From the NCBI GenBank assembly GCA_902834555.1, contig CADFJN010000020.1, positions 1 through 47,066 of the forward strand: a DNA stretch of 47,066 nt, given 5' to 3'. The notes under the pieces were generated by a model. That model had not been told where the DNA came from. It saw only the letters and a program-made list of their open reading frames with translations, and did no database searches. Made by a program: the position numbers and the translations under genes. Shown here piece after piece: positions 41,416 to 47,066 of the stretch. The DNA is from Atopobiaceae bacterium. Its GTDB lineage: Bacteria > Actinomycetota > Coriobacteriia > Coriobacteriales > Atopobiaceae. Numbering within the stretch: position 1 is the first letter of the stretch; every line of letters begins with the position of its first letter.

Positions 41416-42186
41416 ATGGCAGACAAGCTTCTCGACGTGAGCGGCATCTCCGCAGGTACGGAGGACAAGCCCATCCTCCACGACGTCAACCTCAAGGTTG
41501 GCGCAGGCGAGACCCACGTCCTCATGGGCCCCAACGGCGCCGGCAAGTCGACGCTCGGCCACGTGATCATGGGCGACCCCACCTACAAGGTCACCGCGGG
41601 CACCATCACTTTCGACGGTCAGAACATCACCGAGCTCTCGCCCGACAAGCGCTCGCTCGCGGGCGTCTTCCTGTCCTACCAAGCCCCCGTCGAGGTCCCC
41701 GGCGTGCCCCTCTACAGCTTCCTGCGCTCAATCTCGCAGATGCGCCCCGAGCTCAAGTGCACCGCGCGCGAGTTCCGTCGCCGCGTGGGCGCCATCGCCG
41801 ACGAGCTCAACCTCGACCAGAGCTTCCTCATGCGCGAGCTCAACGTAGGCTTCTCGGGCGGCGAGAAGAAGAAGATCGAGATGCTCCAGCTGCTGCTTCT
41901 CCAGCCCAAGCTGGCAATTCTCGACGAGACGGACTCCGGCCTCGACGTCGACGCCCTGGCCACCGTCTCGCACGGCATCCAGCGCTACCGCGAGACCGTG
42001 GGCGGCGCGCTCATCATGATCACGCACAACACGCGCATCCTCGAGCGCCTCACCGTGGACCGCACGCACGTGATGGTCAAGGGCCACCTGGTTGCCGAGG
42101 GCCCCGCAAGCCTCATCGACGACATCGACAAGAACGGCTTCGAGCGCTTCGAGAGCCAGGCCGCGGGCGAGGGTGATGCAAGGTGA
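41416..42186 (+). CDS. sufC: Fe-S assembly ATPase SufC
   Basis: A 256-aa ABC-type ATPase that joins SufB and SufD in the cluster-assembly scaffold. Walker A is GPNGAGKSTLGHV, the Q-loop FLSYQAPVEVPGV, the signature FSGGEKKKIEML and Walker B AILDETDSGLDVDAL, all characteristic of SufC rather than of transporters. ATG 41416 has AGGAG 6 bases upstream. It is the first gene of sufCBDSU-rrf2, the order usual in Gram-positive bacteria and Actinobacteria, after a long leader. Confidence 0.97.
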   Translation: MADKLLDVSGISAGTEDKPILHDVNLKVGAGETHVLMGPNGAGKSTLGHVIMGDPTYKVTAGTITFDGQNITELSPDKRSLAGVFLSYQAPVEVPGVPLYSFLRSISQMRPELKCTAREFRRRVGAIADELNLDQSFLMRELNVGFSGGEKKKIEMLQLLLLQPKLAILDETDSGLDVDALATVSHGIQRYRETVGGALIMITHNTRILERLTVDRTHVMVKGHLVAEGPASLIDDIDKNGFERFESQAAGEGDAR

Positions 42187-43598
42187 CAAAGGAGAGGATG
42201 CAGGTCGCAGACGTCGACCGCTCCCTCTACGACTTCACCAAGTCCGAGGAGGGATACGAGCGCTACGCCGACGGCCTCACGCCGGACATCGTGCGTGCAA
42301 TCTCGGCCAAGAAGGACGAGCCCCAGTGGATGCTCGACCTGCGCCTGAAGGCGCTCGACGAGTACCACCGCCGTCCCATGGCCACCAACTGGGGCCCCTC
42401 GATCGCAGGCCTTGACCTGGACCACATTTCCACGTACGTCTCGCCCAAGACCAAGCAGGCCTCAAGCTGGGACGACGTGCCGGCAGACATCAAGGACACC
42501 TTCGAGCGCCTGGGCATCCCCGAGGCGGAGCGCGAGAGCCTCGCCGGCGTGGGCGCCCAGTACGACTCGGAGATCGTCTACCACAACATGCGCGAGGAGG
42601 TCGCCAAGCAGGGCGTGGTCTACACCACTATCGAGGACGCGCTCCACGACCCCAAGTGGGAGCCCGTGGTGCACGAGTACTTTGGCACCCTCATCCCCAT
42701 GACCGACCACAAGTTTGCGGCGCTCCACTACGCCGTGTGGTCGGGCGGCTCGTTTGTCTACGTGCCCGCGGGCGTCAGCCTCGACTACCCGCTGCAGAGC
42801 TACTTCCGCCTCAACGCCCAGGGCGCAGGCCAGTTCGAGCACACGCTCATCATCGTTGAGCCCGGCGCCAACCTGCACTTCATCGAGGGCTGCTCGGCGC
42901 CCAAGTACTACGAGGCCAACCTCCACGCCGGCGCCGTGGAGCTCTTCGTGAAGGACGGCGCGCGCCTGCGCTACTCCACGATCGAGAACTGGTCCAAGAA
43001 CATGTACAACCTCAACACCAAGCGCGCCACCGTGGGCGCAGACGCCAAGATGGAGTGGGTCTCGGGCAGCTTTGGCAGCCACGTCTCCTACCTCTACCCC
43101 ACCACGATCCTCGCGGGCGACCGCTCCAGCTGCGAGTTCACCGGCATCACGTTCTCCGGCGCCACGCAGGACCTCGACACCGGCTGCAAGGTCATCCTGA
43201 ACGGCCGCGACACCACCGCATCGGTGAGCACCAAGTCCATCTCCAAGGACGGCGGCATCAACACCTTCAGGAGCTCGGTGGTTGTGGGCCGCCACGCGGA
43301 CAACGCGCGCTGCACCGTGAGCTGCCAGTCGCTCATGCTCGACAACATCAGCCGCTCCGACACCATCCCGGCGATGGACGTGCGCAACCCCACCGCCTCG
43401 GTTGGCCACGAGGCAACCATCGGCCGCATCTCGGACGACACGATTCTCTACCTCATGAGCCGCGGCTGCTCCGAGCAGGAGGCGCGCACGCTTGTGGTGA
43501 ACGGCTTTGCCAACCCGGTCTCGAAGGAGCTCCCCATGGAGTACGCCGTCGAGATGAACAACCTCATCAAGCTCGAGATGGAAGGGGCGATCGGCTAA
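42183..43598 (+). CDS. sufB: Fe-S assembly scaffold SufB
   Basis: A 471-aa SufB, the scaffold on which clusters form in the SufBCD complex. Typical blocks are VYHNMREEVAKQGVVY, SGGSFVYVPAGV, EGCSAPKYYEANLHAG, and the C-terminal GRISDDTILYLMSRG and ARTLVVNGFANPV. The conserved scaffold Cys is in EGCSAPKY. The start is GTG 42183, overlapping the sufC stop by 4 bases (GTGA); an ATG at 42198 is possible but its AGGAGAGG site is too close. Confidence 0.96.
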   Translation: MTKERMQVADVDRSLYDFTKSEEGYERYADGLTPDIVRAISAKKDEPQWMLDLRLKALDEYHRRPMATNWGPSIAGLDLDHISTYVSPKTKQASSWDDVPADIKDTFERLGIPEAERESLAGVGAQYDSEIVYHNMREEVAKQGVVYTTIEDALHDPKWEPVVHEYFGTLIPMTDHKFAALHYAVWSGGSFVYVPAGVSLDYPLQSYFRLNAQGAGQFEHTLIIVEPGANLHFIEGCSAPKYYEANLHAGAVELFVKDGARLRYSTIENWSKNMYNLNTKRATVGADAKMEWVSGSFGSHVSYLYPTTILAGDRSSCEFTGITFSGATQDLDTGCKVILNGRDTTASVSTKSISKDGGINTFRSSVVVGRHADNARCTVSCQSLMLDNISRSDTIPAMDVRNPTASVGHEATIGRISDDTILYLMSRGCSEQEARTLVVNGFANPVSKELPMEYAVEMNNLIKLEMEGAIG

Positions 43599-44698
43599 TG
43601 GCAGACGAGAACGCCACCGTCGTGCTCGACCGCGTGAACGAGCCCCCCGCGCAGACCTGGAACCGTCTGCGCGCCAATGACATCACGCTCACGGTGCCCA
43701 AGATCTCGCGCAAGGGCGACGTGTACTTTGCGCTTCCCCAGCTCTTCTCGCGCGTTGAGTGCGGCATGGGCGAGAAGGTCACCAACTGGGTGACCTCGCA
43801 GGCCGCAGACGCCCGCTACGTGGAGGTCCCCGCGCATACCGTGCGCGAGGAGCCCATCGTGGTGGCCATCGACACCGACAAGGGCGAGGTCGCGGACACC
43901 GGCGTCATGGTGCGTGCGGGCGCCACGGTATCGATCGTGGTGGCCGCGGGCGGCACTGGCGCCGATAACACAACCTCGGCCTCGCTCCTGCGCGTGGTTG
44001 CCGAGGAGGGCGCCACCGTCACGATCACCGAGGTCGTGGGCGTTGGCTCCTCTCAGCAGCACCTCGAGAGCGTGGGCGTGGACGCAGACGACGACGCCCG
44101 CGTGGAGGTTCGCCAGTACGCGCTGGGCGGCGGCACCGTGGCCTTTGGCACGGCGGTCTCGCTCTCCGGCGACCGTGCACGCGCCAACATTGGGCTGCGT
44201 TACTTCGCAGACGGCAAGGACCGCCTGGACGTGAACCACGTGGTGCGCCAGCGCGGCAAGAACACCATCGCCCACGTTCGCGAGAACGGCATCCTGGACG
44301 ACGCTGCTGAGAAGGCCCTGCGCGCCACCATCGACCTTGTCCACGGCGCCCGCGGCTCCAAGGGCGACGAGGCCGAGAACGTGCTGGTCTTTGGCGATGA
44401 CGTGGTCAACAAGACCGTGCCCGTGATTCTCTGCGACGAGGACGACGTCCAGGGCAACCACGGCGCCACCATTGGCACCGTTGGCCCCGAGCAGATGGAC
44501 TACCTGGCCGATCGCGGCCTCTCTCGCAAGGATGCCGAGGCGCTCTTCGTGCGCGCCCTCTTCGAGGACGCCATCATCAATGCGCCCGAGTCGCACGCGC
44601 ACGACGTTGCCGTGCGCCAGGCCGAGCGCGTGCTGGGCGCCGAGGTGGCGCACGACTTCGACGCGAGCGTGCAGCTCGCGGAGAATGAGGAGGCATAA
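43598..44698 (+). CDS. sufD: Fe-S assembly protein SufD
   Basis: A 366-aa SufD, paralogue and partner of SufB. The N-terminal part is divergent; the C-terminal beta-helix shows NHVVRQRGKNT, the ARGSKGDEAENVLVFGDD segment, DVQGNHGATIG and EQMDYLADRGLSRKDAEALFVRALFEDAI, the last being the SufBD signature. ATG 43598 shares one base with the sufB stop (TAATG). The open frame extends 181 codons upstream in antiphase to sufB and is not part of the gene. Confidence 0.94.
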   Translation: MADENATVVLDRVNEPPAQTWNRLRANDITLTVPKISRKGDVYFALPQLFSRVECGMGEKVTNWVTSQAADARYVEVPAHTVREEPIVVAIDTDKGEVADTGVMVRAGATVSIVVAAGGTGADNTTSASLLRVVAEEGATVTITEVVGVGSSQQHLESVGVDADDDARVEVRQYALGGGTVAFGTAVSLSGDRARANIGLRYFADGKDRLDVNHVVRQRGKNTIAHVRENGILDDAAEKALRATIDLVHGARGSKGDEAENVLVFGDDVVNKTVPVILCDEDDVQGNHGATIGTVGPEQMDYLADRGLSRKDAEALFVRALFEDAIINAPESHAHDVAVRQAERVLGAEVAHDFDASVQLAENEEA

Positions 44699-44706
44699 GG
44701 CAGCCC

Positions 44707-45978
44707 ATGCTGACACAAGACGAGCTCTCTACCATCGAGCAGAACCCCTACAAGGAGGACTTCCCGCTGCTTGAGGGCAACCCAGACCTGGCATTTCTCG
44801 ACAGCGCCGCCACCGCGCAGCGACCGGCCGCGGTCCTCGACGCGCAGCGCCGCTTCTACGAGACCATGAACGCCAACCCGCTGCGTGGGCTCTATCGCCT
44901 CTCCGTCGAGGCCACCGAGGCCATCGCGCAGACGCGCGACAAGGTCGCCACCTTCCTGGGTGCGGTCGACGAGACCGGCAAGCCCTGCGGCAACCAGGTG
45001 GTCTTCACGAGAAACGCCAGCGAGGCCTTGAACCTTGTGGCGCGCACGCTGGGACGCTCCGTGCTCAAGCCGGGCGACGAGGTGGTCATCTCCATCATGG
45101 AGCACCACTCCAACCTCATCCCGTGGCAGCAGATCTGCCGCGAGACCGGCGCCAACCTGGTCTACCTGCGCATGGACGAGAACTACCGCATCACGCCCGA
45201 GGAGGTTGCCGCAAAGGTTGGCCCGCGCGCCAAGATCGTCTCGGTGACGCAGGTCTCCAACGTCCTGGGCGTTGAGAACGACGTTCCCATGATCGCCAAG
45301 CGCGCGCACGAGATGGGCGCCTACATGGTAGTCGACGGCGCGCAGTCAGTGCCGCACGTGCGCGTAGACGTGCGCGAGCTTGGCTGCGACCTTCTCGCCT
45401 TCTCGGCGCACAAGATGGGTGGCCCCATGGGCATTGGCGTGCTTTGGGGCAAGCCCGAGGTGCTCGACGCCATGCCGCCCTTCCTCACCGGCGGCGAGAT
45501 GATTGACTCCGTGACCGAGACGGACGCCGTCTGGGCGCCGGTGCCGCAGAAGTTCGAGGCCGGCACGCAGGACGCCGCCGGCGCGTACGCGTTTGGCGCC
45601 TGCCTGGACTACCTCAACGAGAAGGGCTTCGATGCCCTTGAGGCCCGCGAGCGCCTGCTTGCTCGCTACCTCACGGACTCGCTGGCCGCCCTCCCCTACG
45701 TGGACGTGATTGGCCCCGCCGAGGGCGAGCGCCACGTGGGATCCGTGGCCTTCAACGTGCGCGGCATCCACCCGCACGACGTGGCATCGATTCTCGACAT
45801 GGGCAACGTGTGCATCCGTGCCGGCCACCACTGTGCGCAGCCTCTTCTCGCCTACCTGGGCGTGGAGAATGGCGCAACGTGCCGCGCGAGCATCGCCTTT
45901 TACAACGACAAGTCCGACGTCGACGCCCTTGTCGACGGCCTGGGGAAGGTCTGGGAGGTCTTCCATGGACGTGACTAG
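44707..45978 (+). CDS. sufS: Cysteine desulfurase SufS
   Basis: A 423-aa group II cysteine desulfurase that takes sulfur from cysteine as a persulfide. The PLP lysine is in LLAFSAHKMGGPMGIGVLW; the PLP-contact Asp and Gln are in VVDGAQSVPH; the active-site Cys is in CIRAGHHCAQPLL near the C-terminus. The N-terminus (YKEDFPLL, AFLDSAATAQRP) matches SufS/CsdA. It ends inside sufU (14-base overlap), fitting a SufS-SufU sulfur relay. Confidence 0.96.
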   Translation: MLTQDELSTIEQNPYKEDFPLLEGNPDLAFLDSAATAQRPAAVLDAQRRFYETMNANPLRGLYRLSVEATEAIAQTRDKVATFLGAVDETGKPCGNQVVFTRNASEALNLVARTLGRSVLKPGDEVVISIMEHHSNLIPWQQICRETGANLVYLRMDENYRITPEEVAAKVGPRAKIVSVTQVSNVLGVENDVPMIAKRAHEMGAYMVVDGAQSVPHVRVDVRELGCDLLAFSAHKMGGPMGIGVLWGKPEVLDAMPPFLTGGEMIDSVTETDAVWAPVPQKFEAGTQDAAGAYAFGACLDYLNEKGFDALEARERLLARYLTDSLAALPYVDVIGPAEGERHVGSVAFNVRGIHPHDVASILDMGNVCIRAGHHCAQPLLAYLGVENGATCRASIAFYNDKSDVDALVDGLGKVWEVFHGRD

Positions 45979-46453
45979 CCTCTACAACGCCGAGTTCATG
46001 GACCACGTGGCCCATCCCGACTACAAGTACCAGATGGAGAATCCCACCTGCACGCACGAGGGCGTGAACCCCTCCTGCGGCGACGAGCTGAAGTTCTCCG
46101 TGCGCCTGGCGGACGATGGCACCATCGACGAGGCCGCGTTCACCGGGCACGGCTGCGCCATCTCGCAGGCGTCTGCGGACATCATGAGCGACCTTATGGT
46201 AGGCAGGACCCCAGAGGAGGCCATCAAGCTGTGCGACCTCTTCGAGCGCATGGTGCGCGGCGAGGTCACCAGCGAGGACGAACTGGAGCCCCTGGAGGAC
46301 GCCGAGATGCTCAAGGACATCTCGCACATGCCGGCGCGCGTGAAGTGCGCCGAGCTTGCGTGGCGCACGCTCAAGGAGATGCTCGAGGCGCGCGAGGGCG
46401 ACGGGGTCGCAGCCGGTGCTGTCGGCGCTGCCAAGGACGAGAAGGGAGCTTAG
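45965..46453 (+). CDS. sufU: Sulfur transfer protein SufU
   Basis: A 162-aa zinc-containing SufU that accepts persulfide from SufS. The ligand set Cys38 and Asp40 (NPSCGDEL), Cys64 (GHGCAISQASADIM) and Cys128 (ARVKCAELAW) is complete. The 18-residue insertion distinguishing SufU from IscU is present around residues 95-115 (RGEVTSEDELEPLED). The C-terminal tail is Ala/Gly-rich. ATG 45965 lies within sufS and has GGGAGG 6 bases upstream. Confidence 0.95.
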   Translation: MDVTSLYNAEFMDHVAHPDYKYQMENPTCTHEGVNPSCGDELKFSVRLADDGTIDEAAFTGHGCAISQASADIMSDLMVGRTPEEAIKLCDLFERMVRGEVTSEDELEPLEDAEMLKDISHMPARVKCAELAWRTLKEMLEAREGDGVAAGAVGAAKDEKGA

Positions 46454-46455
46454 CC

Positions 46456-46905
46456 ATGGCCGGGATGTTCTCGACAAAGGGCATGTACGCCCTGCGCGCG
46501 ATGGCCGACCTCGCATCCCACGACGGGTGGGTGTCCCTGGGCGACGTCTCGAAGCGGCAGAACATCTCGCGCAAGTACCTTGAGCAGGTCATCTCTCTTA
46601 TGCACAAGGCAGGCTATGTGGAGAGCCAGCGCGGGAAGGGCGGCGGCTACCGCCTCACGCGCAAGCCCGAGGAGTACACGCTGGGCGAGCTCCTGCGCGC
46701 GGCCGAGGGGTCGCTTGCGCCCGTGGCCTGCCTGCAGTGCACCAACGACACGTTCTGCTCACAGATGGACACTTGCACCACCGTGGGCGTGTGGCGCGAC
46801 CTTGGCCGCGTGACCTCGGCATACCTTGACAGCAAGACCCTGGCGGACCTTCTCGAGCCTAACGACGTGAACGAAGACGCCGCCCGCCTCACCCGCGACG
46901 AATGA
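46456..46905 (+). CDS. Rrf2-family regulator, IscR-like
   Basis: A 149-aa winged-helix regulator. The recognition helix region is WVSLGDVSKRQNISRKYLEQVISLMHKAGYV in pattern, followed by the wing SQRGKGGGYRL. Cys95, Cys101 and Cys107 form the C-x5-C-x5-C set that binds a 2Fe-2S cluster in IscR, and Cys92 makes an extra CxxC (ACLQC). It starts 2 bases after sufU and closes the suf operon, so cluster supply probably feeds back on the promoter at about 41121-41148. Its TGA stop is embedded in the first half-copy of the ATGAGACAAAGG repeat. Confidence 0.93.
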   Translation: MAGMFSTKGMYALRAMADLASHDGWVSLGDVSKRQNISRKYLEQVISLMHKAGYVESQRGKGGGYRLTRKPEEYTLGELLRAAEGSLAPVACLQCTNDTFCSQMDTCTTVGVWRDLGRVTSAYLDSKTLADLLEPNDVNEDAARLTRDE

Positions 46906-46945
46906 GACAAAGGAATGAGACAAAGGGACAGTCCCTTTGTCTCAT
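46901..46945. repeat. 31-bp palindrome copy 2 plus a half-copy
   Basis: The palindrome 46915-46945 is the reverse complement of 3300-3330, with arms ATGAGACAAAGGGAC and GTCCCTTTGTCTCAT and a central A. A direct half-copy, AATGAGACAAAGG, precedes it at 46901-46913 and contains the regulator's stop codon. It is placed to terminate the suf operon. Confidence 0.85.
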
Positions 46946-47066
46946 TACGCGCGTCCGGCGCCCTTCTCGGCCAACCACCACATCTTGCAGATTCCGATCT
47001 TTTAGAGCGCCTGGGGATGCGGACGTTTTCTTGGACCATCCTACCCCGCAAGCCCCAGCCTGCGCC
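46946..47066. other. Window end, non-coding
   Basis: No gene is supported. Positions 47013-47036 are an inverted, 21/24 copy of the segment at 30-53, and one TTCTCG hexamer is at 46964. Confidence 0.45.

Noticed and set aside
1..47066. tRNA, rRNA, prophage or insertion-sequence genes
   Set aside because: No cloverleaf with a GTTCRA arm, no rRNA-like segment, and no transposase or integrase motif was noticed on either strand.

Overview
This is a high-GC (roughly 60-65%), gene-dense bacterial chromosome segment. Gene content and protein style suggest an anaerobic actinobacterium of the Coriobacteriia, probably close to Olsenella/Atopobium. That placement is an inference from the SUF-only Fe-S assembly set, indolepyruvate:ferredoxin oxidoreductase, GatCAB, peptide and amino-acid scavenging and the GC-rich codon use. 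No rRNA, tRNA, CRISPR, prophage or insertion sequence was recognised.

Layout. 200-2988: a zinc-dependent phospholipase C-like gene (+), convergent with a flavodoxin/iron-alcohol dehydrogenase pair (-) that has a MerR-type promoter. 3327-9866: a small hypothetical gene and gltBD (-); gltD carries one frameshift. 10238-11275: a DUF2804 protein (+). 11623-14629: larE-larB-larC (-), making the nickel-pincer cofactor, with no larA in view. 14722-19422: a decayed zinc-ribbon gene, an EamA transporter, PPK2, a HAD phosphatase and a radical SAM protein. 19810-23975: an acyl-CoA ligase (one frameshift) with iorA-iorB (+). 24192-28192: a DUF1508 protein (+), then gatC-gatA-gatB (-). 28680-33006: a 37-aa membrane peptide (+), then marR with a heterodimeric ABC exporter (-). 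33239-37014: an amino-acid ABC importer operon with a cytidylate-kinase-like gene (-). 37240-40629: an MFS exporter (-), a toxin-antitoxin pair (+) and peptidase T (-). 41416-46905: sufC-sufB-sufD-sufS-sufU and an Rrf2/IscR regulator (+).

The metabolic picture is amino-acid and peptide catabolism: PepT, the polar amino-acid importer, IorAB plus a CoA ligase, and GltBD for nitrogen. An Fe-S assembly operon supplies the many Fe-S enzymes encoded here (GltB, GltD, IorA, radical SAM, a three-cysteine LarE).

The most unusual content is between the genes. It includes three 31-bp perfect palindromes sharing a GGGAC-GTCCC core, two of which supply the stop codon of a flanking gene. There are 21-bp tandem units upstream of two unrelated genes, 22-bp degenerate tandem units in the long suf leader, a duplicated 73-bp element, and three marR operators at exact 48-bp steps. 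The hexamer CGAGAA/TTCTCG is strongly enriched even in non-coding DNA. All counts and pairings were made by eye.
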